42,072 nt of DNA from Clostridia bacterium (GCA_012840125.1 DULZ01000043.1:1-42072), one strand, 5' to 3'; shown: positions 1 through 8,515, counted from the first letter of the stretch. A program made the numbers and translations. The notes: generated by a model not told the origin, from the sequence alone.

Positions 1-125
1 AAAGCAGGAACAGTGGCCGAATGTCGCAGGAATCGCGGCCGGATGTGACAGGAATCCTGCCCGGATGTCACAGGATTAGTGCCCGGATACGGCGAGAGGG
101 CTGGCCGGATGGCGCAGGAATACTC
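1..125. repeat. 22-bp tandem repeats, possible IS21-like element end
   Basis: Five consecutive 22-bp units start at 16, 38, 60, 82 and 104. They share a core like gccggatgtcrcaggaat, and the fourth unit is the most diverged. Bases 1-15 match the end of another unit, so the array continues left of the window. Several short direct repeats of this kind are known at the ends of IS21-family elements. Assigning the array to such an element is inference, since no transposase is in the window. An inverted repeat, ccggcac/gtgccgg, lies just inside at 163-186. No gene is evident between 126 and 396. Confidence 0.5.
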
Positions 126-320
126 AAGATACTATTCGGACAATTTCACTTTCTACAAGAAACCGGCACCATAGTGCCAGTGCCGGAACTTCCGCTTCTC
201 CCGGTCGTTTTAGAGACCTGCTGGAAGGACTGTGGAGAATACTGTTTCTGCGTCCGTGGACTTACCGGTGGATACACGTCCCCGGAGGTTGTAATTGGCT
301 AGCCGTAACAACTCATGACA

Positions 321-363
321 GCAAGAGGCGGCGACCGGCAATGCTCCGGTGGCCGCCTCTTGC
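321..363 (-). terminator. hairpin downstream of larA-like gene
   Basis: A long inverted repeat, gcaagaggcggc paired with gccgcctcttgc, has an inner accgg/ccggt stem. It lies 34 bases after the stop codon of the leftward LarA-family gene. Neither strand has a convincing T-run, so it is a plausible but atypical terminator. Confidence 0.5.
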
Positions 364-396
364 CCTTGGCTTGTTGATATTAGAGTTCCTCTTTCT

Positions 397-1647
397 TTAT
401 TGTTCGACATAAGGTACCGTGGTGTTGGCGTTGGGCATGACCAGGATCTTGGCGTCCGGCCCCAGCTTTTGCAGCGCCTTGGCCACTGCTTCCTCCACCG
501 TGGCGGCCGGTTGGAAGAAGCATTTTTTCACCGCTTCATCGGGCATGCCGGAGACTAAAATGCCTTCTTTTTCTTTCAGCACCTGGCAGATGACCACGGC
601 CTTGTGGGCACCCAAGACGAATTTTTCCTGCACCCACCGGATAGGATCGTCAATGCTTTGCGCCCGGTTAATCCAATCCTCGAAAAGGGGTTCCCCGTAA
701 CCTTCCGGGCATTCCGCCACCAGGATGATGATGCCGCCCTTGCGCACGGCATAGCTGGCGTTTTCAAAACCTTTCTGGGCCTGGTACAAGTTGATGTCTT
801 TCGGACTGCCGCCGCAGCTGGCAAGGACGATGTCCGCCGGCTGGGAAACGGGGCGCTTGTACATCTTGTCCACCCATTTAACCCCTTCCCGGTGGGCTTG
901 AATGGGATGCCCGGCGACGGCTTTCACGATTTCCTTCTTGGAATTGAGGACCACGTTGACGATGAATTTCACGCCGGCCAGAGCCCCGGCTTCCTCAATA
1001 TCCTCCCGCATAGGGTTGCCCTCCAGCCTTCCGGCTTCCGTACCGGGGAGAAGCATGGCCCGGTGATTAGCCTCAATGCTCTTTTGGCTGCAGGCGCCGG
1101 GGAAGAGGGCTTTGTTGCCGGCGGTATAGCCCGCATTGTAATGGAATTCGATGTTACCGGTGGCAATTAACAGGTCCGCTTCCGCTACCGGCCGGAAAAC
1201 CTCTACCGGTGTTCCCCTGGAAGTATTGCCGATGTGGATGCAGTCATTACGGTCATGATCGATGCACTTCAACCGGGCAAACATCTCTTTCCCAACCAGC
1301 CGCTCCTGTTCCTCTTTGGTATGAGAGCGATGAAAGCCCAGGCCGAAAACCACGGTAATCTGGTCGTCTTGCACGCCGGCTTTATTCAATTCCTCGACGA
1401 TGGGCGGCAGCATTTTATAGCTGGGCGAAGGGCGGGTGATGTCGCTCACCAGGATGACCACGTTCTTCTTGCCTTGAGCCATCACTGATAAAGGTTCGGC
1501 GCCGATGGGATTGGCCAAAGCCGCCCGGATTTCCGCCGGCTCGTCCGGCACACCAGGCAAATCCGCCGGCTCTAAGATCCCCATCAAATTCTCTTCCGGC
1601 AGTTTTACAGTTAAAGTGCTTGACCCGTACTTGAGAGAGATGTCCAT
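397..1647 (-). CDS. larA: LarA-family nickel-dependent racemase (lactate racemase-like)
   Basis: The 416-residue protein matches the LarA family (DUF2088), whose lactate racemase uses a nickel-pincer nucleotide cofactor covalently bound to lysine. The family's active-site pattern is present: His106 and His109 in GFHRSH, His169 in FHYNAGYTAGNKALFPG, Lys179 as the probable cofactor-attachment lysine, and His195 in ANHRAML as the probable nickel ligand. The length is normal. The ATG start follows an AAAGGAG site. The gene stands alone, and the cofactor-making genes larB, larC and larE are not in the window. LarA homologues act on various 2-hydroxy acids, so lactate is only the default substrate. 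A loose sigma-54-like TGGCAC motif upstream was rejected. Family assignment is sure, substrate is not. Confidence 0.85.
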   Translation of the reverse strand: MDISLKYGSSTLTVKLPEENLMGILEPADLPGVPDEPAEIRAALANPIGAEPLSVMAQGKKNVVILVSDITRPSPSYKMLPPIVEELNKAGVQDDQITVVFGLGFHRSHTKEEQERLVGKEMFARLKCIDHDRNDCIHIGNTSRGTPVEVFRPVAEADLLIATGNIEFHYNAGYTAGNKALFPGACSQKSIEANHRAMLLPGTEAGRLEGNPMREDIEEAGALAGVKFIVNVVLNSKKEIVKAVAGHPIQAHREGVKWVDKMYKRPVSQPADIVLASCGGSPKDINLYQAQKGFENASYAVRKGGIIILVAECPEGYGEPLFEDWINRAQSIDDPIRWVQEKFVLGAHKAVVICQVLKEKEGILVSGMPDEAVKKCFFQPAATVEEAVAKALQKLGPDAKILVMPNANTTVPYVEQ

Positions 1648-1912
1648 AAGAATCCCATTCTCCTTTCTCTTTGTTTTTTTATTATCTCTTTTGGAGCCGC
1701 CGGTAAGTTGGGAAGAATTGTGCCAATATTCTGTCTGGCGTTCTTCTTATTAAATCATATCGCAATCATGGACATGTTGCACTGGGTTTTTGCATTTTGT
1801 TGCAGTTTGGGCGTTAGAAGCATGAAAACTTGTGCTTCACCAGGTTCACAACCCCCGGCCGGCGTTTTGGGTTCACCGCCGTGGGCCTTGGGAGTTCCGC
1901 CGGGGAAACAAA

Positions 1913-1946
1913 CAGGCATGGTAGACAGTGTGTGCTACCATGCCTG
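1913..1946 (-). terminator. Rho-independent terminator
   Basis: A perfect 12-bp stem, caggcatggtag/ctaccatgcctg, has a 10-base loop. It lies just past the stop of the leftward antiporter gene and is followed on that strand by a T-rich stretch (TGTTTGTTT). Confidence 0.75.
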
Positions 1947-1958
1947 ATCCTCTTTTAT

Positions 1959-2978
1959 TCAAATCCAGAAATAGTTTAAGGCAAAATAAGCGCTGAATAC
2001 CAGTAAAAGGGTGAGCCCTTGAGCTTTAGTAACCACTTCTCTGCCCTGCCTGGTAAAGTGACGGAATAACAACAGGATAATAATTAATGTGGGAAACTGC
2101 AGTTGGTAGTAATTAGCAGGCACCGCTAACCCGTTGCCGGAGACGGCCGCTGCTCCTCCTATGACCAGCAGTACATTGAGAATATTGGCTCCGGTGACAT
2201 TGCCGATGGCTAATTCCCCGTGTCCTTTGCGGACTGAGGTTATGGCCGTAACCAATTCCGGAACACTGGTGCCAAAAGCGATCAGAGTAGCGGCGATAAT
2301 ACTCTGGGGAATGCCTACCCTGATGGCTGTAAGTTCCACAGCCGGTACCAGGGTCCTTGAGGAAGCTACAACCAGCAGGATGCCCAGGGCCATTTTGACC
2401 GTGGCGCCGAGGGATGACCGCCAGGTCCTGTCGGTACAGCCGGTCTCTGTCCCGGACAGGCATACCCCGTCTTCTCTAGACCAGCGCAGGGAGAGAAAAA
2501 CGTAGAGCAGGAGCAGGAACAAGAAAAAGAAGCCGGCGGCTTGACTGACTTTCCCCCCTGGCTCCGGGGATAGGAAAGGTAAGCTGAGGATGGTGACCAG
2601 TAAAGCGGTGGCAACCTGGATTTCTCCTTGCCGCTTCACTGCCTTTTGGTCAATCAGCAATCGCCCGACCACGGCTGTCAAACCGATAATCAAGCCGGTA
2701 TTGACAATGATGGAGCCGATGGCATTGCCCAGTGCCAGATCCGCGCTTCCGTGGATGGCTGCCATCACTGACACGCTGGTTTCCGGTAACGTGGTGCCTA
2801 AGGAGACGATAGTGGCTCCAATAATCGTTTTGGGAATACCCCATAGCAATGATAAATTGACTGCTTCATCCACCAGCAAGTCGGCTCCTTTGCTTAGAAC
2901 ATACAAGGAAACCACGATTATGACGACCAGGGCCCAGGTTGAAAGGTTATGTAAATAGGCGAGCATGATCTCTGTCAT
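1959..2978 (-). CDS. Calcium/sodium antiporter, CaCA family (YrbG-like)
   Basis: This 339-residue integral membrane protein has the two inverted alpha repeats of the CaCA cation/Ca2+ exchangers. The first carries SLGTTLPETSVSV followed by GNAIGSIIVNTGLI. The second carries AFGTSVPELVTAI followed by GNVTGANILNVLLV. The acidic residue in each PE motif is the expected ion ligand. About ten hydrophobic segments are visible, which fits the family. A GGGGAGGT site precedes the ATG. It probably exports Ca2+ in exchange for Na+ or H+; the ion pair cannot be read from sequence. It is a single gene with its own terminator. Confidence 0.88.
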   Translation of the reverse strand: MTEIMLAYLHNLSTWALVVIIVVSLYVLSKGADLLVDEAVNLSLLWGIPKTIIGATIVSLGTTLPETSVSVMAAIHGSADLALGNAIGSIIVNTGLIIGLTAVVGRLLIDQKAVKRQGEIQVATALLVTILSLPFLSPEPGGKVSQAAGFFFLFLLLLYVFLSLRWSREDGVCLSGTETGCTDRTWRSSLGATVKMALGILLVVASSRTLVPAVELTAIRVGIPQSIIAATLIAFGTSVPELVTAITSVRKGHGELAIGNVTGANILNVLLVIGGAAAVSGNGLAVPANYYQLQFPTLIIILLLFRHFTRQGREVVTKAQGLTLLLVFSAYFALNYFWI

Positions 2979-3229
2979 GAGTTACCTCCCCGCCGACCAA
3001 AAATTAGGGAAAAAAGCAATGGAATGGTTGGCACAAACAACAATATAGCCAAGAACCAGAATTTTGTCAATCTATGCGGCAATTGAGAATAAGCTCTACC
3101 TGCATCAACAGGTATATGAGGGTGCCGGGGTGACGAAAAACTCGCCGGTTTCCGGAGGTCCGGTACCGGGAGATAGGACACTGGTTAGGGCTCGGGTGGG
3201 GAAGCCCGCGGGAGTATTCCGTTAGCCTG

Positions 3230-3433
3230 GTGATTGAGGGCAAAAGTGTCCGCTCTTACCTGACCGGGGGATTTGTTTTTTGTACACGAAAAAATGTCGG
3301 AAAAGATGTGTATGAAATTATCCGTGCCGGCAAACTTTACATAAAGGGAGAATACCGTTCCGTTGAAGCCGTGACGCCGGAACAATTTTTCGAAAACTTG
3401 CTGACTGATCAGGCAAATCATAATATAATATAG
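3230..3433 (+). CDS. Unidentified small ORF, possibly the tail of a broken gene
   Basis: This is a 67-residue ORF from a GTG codon. The same frame is open upstream from 3134 without another good start, and no clear ribosome site precedes the GTG. The peptide looks like real protein (for example SYLTGGFVFCTRKNVGKDV, then a region ending TPEQFFENLL) and has balanced composition. I do not recognise the family. It could be a small gene or the C-terminal remnant of a larger one whose 5' part was lost near 3130. It lies just upstream of the amino acid permease and overlaps its probable promoter. Confidence 0.3.
   Translation: MIEGKSVRSYLTGGFVFCTRKNVGKDVYEIIRAGKLYIKGEYRSVEAVTPEQFFENLLTDQANHNII
3398..3429 (+). 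promoter_or_regulatory. Probable sigma-A promoter of the amino acid permease
   Basis: TTGCTG at 3398-3403 and TAATAT at 3421-3426 are spaced by 17 bases, with an overlapping TATAAT at 3424-3429. A small inverted repeat, gattg/caatc, follows near the start of transcription. The permease ATG is about 55 bases downstream. Confidence 0.5.
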
Positions 3434-3483
3434 ATTGTGACCGCAATCACGAATCGATCCTGATGGAAGAAAGGAAGGACGAG

Positions 3484-4842
3484 ATGGAGAACACACTGCA
3501 AAAGAGGTATGGTTTGCCAACGGCCATTGCCATGGTAGTAGGAATTGTCATTGGTAGTGGGGTCTTCTTCAAAGCGGAGGCGGTGCTGAAGGCTACGGGG
3601 GGCAATATGCCCCTGGGGATTGCCGCCTGGGCTCTGGTGGGGCTGATCATGATTATCTGCGCCTATACTTTTGCTATCCTGGCCACCAGGTATGAAAAAG
3701 TGAACGGCATTGTGGATTACGCGGAAATGGGCGTAGGGGAAAAGTATGGCTATTATGTAGGCTGGTTCATGGCTACTATTTACAATCCAACCCTGACCTC
3801 CGTGCTGGCCTGGGTTTCGGCCCGCTATACCTGTGTCCTCCTGGGCTGGGACATTACCGGCGGAGCCTGCATGACCATCGCCGGTTTTTACCTGGTGGCC
3901 ATTTTTGCCATGAATTCCTTATCTCCTATCATAGGGGGCAAGTTTCAGGTGACCACTACCGTGGTTAAACTGGTTCCCCTGGTCTTAATGGCCGTGGTGG
4001 GCATGGTGGTAGGTTTGTCTAACGGACTTATCGTACAGAATTTTACCCATGTTGTGGATGCCACCGTCAACACCGGCAGCGGCCTTTTTGCTTCCGTGGT
4101 GGCAGTAGCTTTTGCCTATGAGGGATGGATTATTGCCACTTCCATCAATGCCGAGCTGAAGGATGGCAAGAAGAACCTGCCGCGGGCACTGGTGCTGGGC
4201 TCATTGATTGTCGTGGCCGTTTATATTACCTACTATGTGGGCTTGACCGGGGCCGTGACCACCGAGACTCTGATGGAGAGCGGTGAGGCAGGGGCTAAGC
4301 TGGCCTTTCAAAACATTTTCGGCCAAATCTGGGGAACTTTGATTTTTGTGATCGTCATTATTTCCTGCCTAGGTACCCTGAACGGGCTTATGATGGGCTG
4401 CACCCGGGGCATTTATGCTTTGGCGGCGCGGAACCGGGGCCCGGTGCCGGCCGTATTCCGGCAGGTAGATGCGGCCACTAATATGCCTGCTAACTCTTCC
4501 ATTATGGGATTATTGCTGTCCAGCTTCTGGCTCCTTTACTTCTTCGGGGCCAACCTCACAGACCCCTGGTTTGGTCCTTTCTGTTTCGATACTTCAGAGC
4601 TGCCGATCGTCACCCTCTACGGAGCTTATATCCCCATTTTCATTATGATGATGAAAAATGAAACTGACTTAAGCGTATTTAAGCGGCTGGTGATGCCGGC
4701 CCTGTCCGTGGTCGGCTGTGTATTCATGGTCATTGCCGCCTGGTTTGCCCACGGTATGGCTGTGTTCTATTATCTCATCGTATTTGCCGTGATCATGCTC
4801 ATTGGTGCCCGCTTCCGGGGTAAGAATGAGGGCTATTCTTAA
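3484..4842 (+). CDS. APC-superfamily amino acid permease
   Basis: The protein has 452 residues and about twelve hydrophobic segments. The N-terminal signature GIVIGSGVFF is the substrate-binding first helix of APC amino acid permeases; the region near FAYEGWIIATSINAELKD matches helix 6. I place the start at 3484 because GGAAGG lies at a proper distance before it; an in-frame ATG at 3463 would add seven residues. It should import or exchange an amino acid or related amine, driven by an ion gradient or by a counter-substrate. The exact substrate is unknown. Downstream is a short decayed coding fragment, so a metabolic partner gene may have been lost. Confidence 0.85.
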   Translation: MENTLQKRYGLPTAIAMVVGIVIGSGVFFKAEAVLKATGGNMPLGIAAWALVGLIMIICAYTFAILATRYEKVNGIVDYAEMGVGEKYGYYVGWFMATIYNPTLTSVLAWVSARYTCVLLGWDITGGACMTIAGFYLVAIFAMNSLSPIIGGKFQVTTTVVKLVPLVLMAVVGMVVGLSNGLIVQNFTHVVDATVNTGSGLFASVVAVAFAYEGWIIATSINAELKDGKKNLPRALVLGSLIVVAVYITYYVGLTGAVTTETLMESGEAGAKLAFQNIFGQIWGTLIFVIVIISCLGTLNGLMMGCTRGIYALAARNRGPVPAVFRQVDAATNMPANSSIMGLLLSSFWLLYFFGANLTDPWFGPFCFDTSELPIVTLYGAYIPIFIMMMKNETDLSVFKRLVMPALSVVGCVFMVIAAWFAHGMAVFYYLIVFAVIMLIGARFRGKNEGYS

Positions 4843-4949
4843 AGGCCTTCCTTGGGCCCTGGTGGGCACCGGTTTTTATCTTTCGGGTCGAGATCATTTT
4901 TTGGACCGTCCCGCACAAGACTTTTTCCCGGTCCAGGTGGTCCCGCGTC

Positions 4950-5150
4950 GTGGGGACCCCTGCTTACCAGGACATCACCATTTTAAACGCCAACACCACC
5001 AGGAAGCTGCTGTCCTTGGCATTACGGGAAGAGCAGGGGTATCGTTCCTCCTTATTCCCGGGAGCGGTTTCATCACCCATAGGTGCCGCGGGGATCATGG
5101 ATTTCATGATCCGGGTGAACGGGGCAAAGCGTCACCTTAAATCCTTCTGA
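4950..5150 (+). pseudogene. Remnant of an unidentified gene after the permease
   Basis: This frame reads as plausible protein for its whole length (TPAYQDITILNANTTRKLL, then GAAGIMDFMIRVNG) and stays open upstream to about 4900. It has no convincing start or ribosome site and is only 66 residues long. I do not recognise the family. Its position right after the permease suggests the tail of a former partner gene. An overlapping longer frame (4802-5140) has poor protein character and was not chosen. Confidence 0.3.
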
Positions 5151-5159
5151 GGAATAATT

Positions 5160-6002
5160 ATGATCGAAAATCATTCCTTAAGGGGAGAGCCTATGGGTTA
5201 CCACGTGCAGGTACATGAGGTGAAAATCTACGTAGAGGATTTAAACCCGGCAGGAGCCGAGACCATCGTATTCTTACACGGCTGGCCGGGCAGTCACCGG
5301 CTCTTTGAGTACCAGTTTGACCGGCTGCCGCAGGTGGGTTACCGGTGTATCGGCATTGATACCCGGGGTTTTGGCGATTCCGATAAGCCTTTTGACGGGT
5401 ATGATTACAACAGCTTATCCGATGATGTGAGAGGCGTGGTGGGGGCCCTGGGTTTGCAGGACTTTACTTTAGTGGGTCATTCCACCGGGGGAGCCATCGC
5501 CATTAGGTACATGGGACGTCATCAGGGCCACGGGGTCAAAAAGCTGGTGCTGGTGGCCGCGGCGGCCCCCAGTTTAATACGTCGTCCCGGTTTTCCTTAC
5601 GGGGTGGAAAGGGAGAGTATTCTTAGGATCATCGAAGATACTTACCGGGACCGCCCCCAAATGCTGCGGGATTTCGGTAACCGGTTTTTCTTTCAACACA
5701 CTTCCCGGGCCTTTCAGGACTGGTTCTTCCAGCTTGGCTTGCAGGCCGCCGGCTGGGCTACGGCCAAAGTGGCCCGGACCTGGCTTGACGAGGTCCTGTT
5801 TACAGACCTGGCGACCATTCAAGTGCCGACATTGATTATCCATGGCATTCACGACCAGGTGGTTCCTTTCCAACTGGGGGAGATCCAGCAGCGGATGGTG
5901 GGCCGGGCCGACCTGGCACCTTTCCGGTTTTCCGGGCATGGGGTCTTTTACGACCAAAAGGAAGAGTTTAACCAGGTGCTGGTGCAGTTTATCGAAGGCT
6001 GA
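5160..6002 (+). CDS. Alpha/beta-fold hydrolase
   Basis: This 280-residue protein has a complete alpha/beta-hydrolase pattern. HGWPGSH at 40-46 forms the oxyanion region, GHSTGG carries nucleophile Ser108, HDQVV supplies acid Asp232, and SGHG supplies His260. A cap-like insert lies between about residues 125 and 210. The family includes esterases, epoxide hydrolases and haloalkane dehalogenases, and the substrate cannot be told. The first ATG (5160) follows TGAGGAAT. A second ATG at 5193 follows a stronger AGGGGAG and may be the real start. The gene ends before a strong bidirectional terminator. Confidence 0.83.
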   Translation: MIENHSLRGEPMGYHVQVHEVKIYVEDLNPAGAETIVFLHGWPGSHRLFEYQFDRLPQVGYRCIGIDTRGFGDSDKPFDGYDYNSLSDDVRGVVGALGLQDFTLVGHSTGGAIAIRYMGRHQGHGVKKLVLVAAAAPSLIRRPGFPYGVERESILRIIEDTYRDRPQMLRDFGNRFFFQHTSRAFQDWFFQLGLQAAGWATAKVARTWLDEVLFTDLATIQVPTLIIHGIHDQVVPFQLGEIQQRMVGRADLAPFRFSGHGVFYDQKEEFNQVLVQFIEG

Positions 6003-6067
6003 GACCGGGGTTAGAAAAACGGTAACCTGGGGTTATTGGTAAAAAGAGAGAGAAATTTGGATGGGAC

Positions 6068-6109
6068 AAAAAAGAGAGCCGTGGCGGGATGGCAATGGCT
6101 CTCTTTTTT
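6068..6109. terminator. Bidirectional Rho-independent terminator
   Basis: A 13-bp inverted repeat, aaaaaagagagcc and ggctctctttttt, ends in T-runs on both strands. It sits between the convergent hydrolase and CuA-like genes and should stop both. Confidence 0.88.
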
Positions 6110-6131
6110 ACCGTTATGCAATTTGTTCCCT

Positions 6132-6515
6132 TTACTCCACAATTAATTTCCCCCGCAGCTTCGGGTGGGCCGGGCTGCAGACCACGCTGCAAACATAGCT
6201 GAATTCACCTTTTCGTTCCGGTACGAATTCAACGGTGACCGGTTTGCCGGGTTTAATGATGCCGGCATCAACGCCCAGTTCCCCGATGATAAAGCCGTGG
6301 GTGACATCTTCGCTGATGAGGCGAAGTCTTACCGGTTGGCCTTCTTTCACCCTGATGGTCTTACGTGAAAAACCGCCTGCTTCATACTGCCGGATGACGA
6401 TATCGATGGTTTGGGGGTCTTTGAAAGCATTTTTGGCTAAGGTAGCCCCGACGGGAATGCCGATGACAAAGACAGCGATCAGCAGCGCGGCAACAAGTTC
6501 TTGTAGTTTACCCAC
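6132..6515 (-). CDS. Membrane-anchored CuA-like cupredoxin
   Basis: The 127-residue protein has one N-terminal hydrophobic helix (about 7-26) and then a cupredoxin domain like the periplasmic part of cytochrome oxidase subunit II. Likely copper ligands are His73 (VTHGF), Cys109, Cys113 and His117 (CSVVCSPAHPKL). The position of the CuA methionine is Leu120. A binuclear CuA centre could still form, since Met is the weaker ligand, but its properties would differ. The GTG start follows GGAGGTGGCGAA at good spacing. It is the last gene of the leftward copper/haem set, 14 bases after the polyferredoxin fusion. It probably acts outside the membrane as an electron carrier or copper-binding subunit. 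Confidence 0.82.
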   Translation of the reverse strand: MGKLQELVAALLIAVFVIGIPVGATLAKNAFKDPQTIDIVIRQYEAGGFSRKTIRVKEGQPVRLRLISEDVTHGFIIGELGVDAGIIKPGKPVTVEFVPERKGEFSYVCSVVCSPAHPKLRGKLIVE

Positions 6516-6529
6516 TTCGCCACCTCCTT

Positions 6530-8515
6530 CTACATGTGCAGGTAAAGGAACAGGGCCGCTACCCCGATTAAGAACACCGTCACCGGGAGCAGCAGTCTCA
6601 TCTTTTGCGCACCGGTTAAGGAGTACTTCGCCACCAGTTTGGCTCCTACCTTAGTGGAGTAGAACAAACCGGCCAGCAGAATGACGGCTTGGATGATGGG
6701 ATAGACCGAGGAGGCCATGGGCTTCCAAGGTACGGATTTCAAGCCGATTAAATCCCAGTGCCAGCCGAAGGGATCGCTGAGCACGTGTACCACATAAACA
6801 CCGTTGGTAAAGATGAAAGAGATGCTGAATGCCATCCAGCAGGCCAAGCCCATCGGTACCAAAACATAAGATAGGTTCACGAAGAGCTCGGAGAACGGGA
6901 TACCTTGTTCCTTGTTTTCCGTCGCGGCTGCGGTTTCCGCGGCTGCACTGCCGGCGGTGGCTTGTTCTTTGGTGCCGAAGATCAGCCCTTTAGTGATGAC
7001 CAACAGCTGCTGCACCGGGTAGAAGATATACTTAACCCCCGGGAATTGCTTTTCCGCCAATCCCTTGCCTACCCAAACGGCCAGGGAGAATAACACCGGT
7101 GTGACCACCAGGTTGGTCAGCAGGAATCCGATGGCATAGGCGAAGAAACCGGGCATTTCCAGGTTGGCCCAGGATTTCACGTCTCCCCAAGCGCTCAGGA
7201 AGACCAGCGAATAAACCAGCGAGCAGGTCAGCATGATAAAAGCTTTGTAAGCTTCATCCAATTTCTTGCCTTTGTCTACCAGCAAGTCATTGCCAAATCC
7301 GTGCCATACCAGCCGTACGTTGTTCTGGGAGCAGGTCTTGAAACATTCGGTACACAAACCGCAGTAAGCGTTGCGCCGGAGATTCCAGGGCACTTCCATC
7401 CAAGGGCATCCATAACCCTTGTCGCTGCCCATGATGCATTCTTTTTCTTTGTGAGCTCGGCAGACTCCCGCATCTTTAATTCTAACCCCGAAAGGAGCCA
7501 GCAGGGAGTACAAGCCGATAAAGCCGCCCACTGGGCAGACATAGCGGCAGAAAATGCGGCGACCGTAGATCAGGCTGAAAATGATCGCTAGAATAATAAA
7601 TAGGGACAGGACTACCGCCGTGGCCAGGGGTCGCGTCAGGATGATGCCGCTGAACAGGGCCACCAGCAGGAAGGACCAGTTTTGCAGCCAGATATTCTGG
7701 AAGCGCTTCGGCCATTTCAAGGCCAGGTTACGCGGTCTTTCGCGGCCCTTCACGATAAAGGCGCGGTGGTCCAGCCATTCTCCCGGAGCCGGCAAGGGGC
7801 ACATGGCGCACCAGATGCGGCCGCCGAGGGGCAGGAGGATTAAGATTAACAAAGCCCACCAGACGAACCAGACAAAAATAATGGCAAAGTTGGCATTACC
7901 TAAACTCGTACCTGCATAGCCGGCGAAGAGAATGATCACGAAGAATAAGGTGTTTACGGCAATCAAGGAAAACTGGAACCAGCGCTGCTTCAACAAGGTA
8001 TAAAGCCAACCGAATTTAGAGGTGAGATCAACAGGTTGGGATGACTGAGTCCCTTGTTCCAGGAGCCGGTTTCTCTTCCGGTAGATATAGCCCAAACTGC
8101 CAAACCCTACAAAAACGGCCAGCGCCAGGCTGATTGGCGTCGTGGTATTGGGTTCCACCACCAGCCGGCCGACCATGAAAGGATGCATAGGGCCGCAAAC
8201 TACACTACAACGGAAAGGAAAAGTGCCGGTTTTGTCAGCCACGAATTCCACCGTGGCGAATTCAGGGTCTTGCGGTTGGTCCTCCAGGAACAGGTCATAT
8301 TCTTCGATATATAAACCGTGGGTTACGTCTTCCGCAATCAGGTTGATGCGGACCCGGTCACCCTGGCGCACCTTGATGACATTTGGTTCGTATTCAAATT
8401 GCCTGGCATGGATGTTGATTTCCACTACGTTGTCAGCTCTGGCTTCTTGACCGGTGACAAGAAAAAGGCCTACCACCAGTAGCACCGAGAGGACACAAGC
8501 AAGCAGTCGCTTCAA
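6530..8515 (-). CDS. CuA domain fused to a NapH/NosR-like 4Fe-4S membrane protein
   Basis: This 661-residue protein joins two modules. Residues 1-28 are a signal sequence. Residues 30-122 form a cupredoxin with a full CuA set: His66, Cys103, Cys107, His111, Met114 (CSVVCGPMHPFM). After a membrane helix the rest is a multi-span polyferredoxin of the NapH/NosR/CcoG type, with CAMCP (236-240), CRYVCP (323-328) and a four-Cys cluster at 385, 388, 391 and 395 (CGLCTECFKTC). Further membrane helices follow to the C-terminus. NosR and NapH families move electrons from quinol across the membrane; here a CuA centre outside would be the natural acceptor or donor. The TTG start follows AAGGCGGTGA. The reaction served is unknown; no N2O reductase is nearby. 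Confidence 0.82.
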   Translation of the reverse strand: MKRLLACVLSVLLVVGLFLVTGQEARADNVVEINIHARQFEYEPNVIKVRQGDRVRINLIAEDVTHGLYIEEYDLFLEDQPQDPEFATVEFVADKTGTFPFRCSVVCGPMHPFMVGRLVVEPNTTTPISLALAVFVGFGSLGYIYRKRNRLLEQGTQSSQPVDLTSKFGWLYTLLKQRWFQFSLIAVNTLFFVIILFAGYAGTSLGNANFAIIFVWFVWWALLILILLPLGGRIWCAMCPLPAPGEWLDHRAFIVKGRERPRNLALKWPKRFQNIWLQNWSFLLVALFSGIILTRPLATAVVLSLFIILAIIFSLIYGRRIFCRYVCPVGGFIGLYSLLAPFGVRIKDAGVCRAHKEKECIMGSDKGYGCPWMEVPWNLRRNAYCGLCTECFKTCSQNNVRLVWHGFGNDLLVDKGKKLDEAYKAFIMLTCSLVYSLVFLSAWGDVKSWANLEMPGFFAYAIGFLLTNLVVTPVLFSLAVWVGKGLAEKQFPGVKYIFYPVQQLLVITKGLIFGTKEQATAGSAAAETAAATENKEQGIPFSELFVNLSYVLVPMGLACWMAFSISFIFTNGVYVVHVLSDPFGWHWDLIGLKSVPWKPMASSVYPIIQAVILLAGLFYSTKVGAKLVAKYSLTGAQKMRLLLPVTVFLIGVAALFLYLHM

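Noticed and set aside
1-125. CRISPR array
   Set aside because: The 22-bp units are directly adjacent with no unique spacers between them.
1711-1726. Sigma-54-like site upstream of the larA-like gene (minus strand TTGGCAC-N5-TTCC)
   Set aside because: The -12 GC that sigma-54 needs is missing, and no activator gene is near.
2975-3181. Leftward ORF overlapping the start of the CaCA antiporter
   Set aside because: It contains one hydrophobic stretch but no ribosome site and no protein-like N-terminal part; the overlap with the antiporter start looks fortuitous.
4802-5140. Rightward frame overlapping the permease end
   Set aside because: Composition is poor for protein, and the alternative frame at 4950-5150 reads much better.
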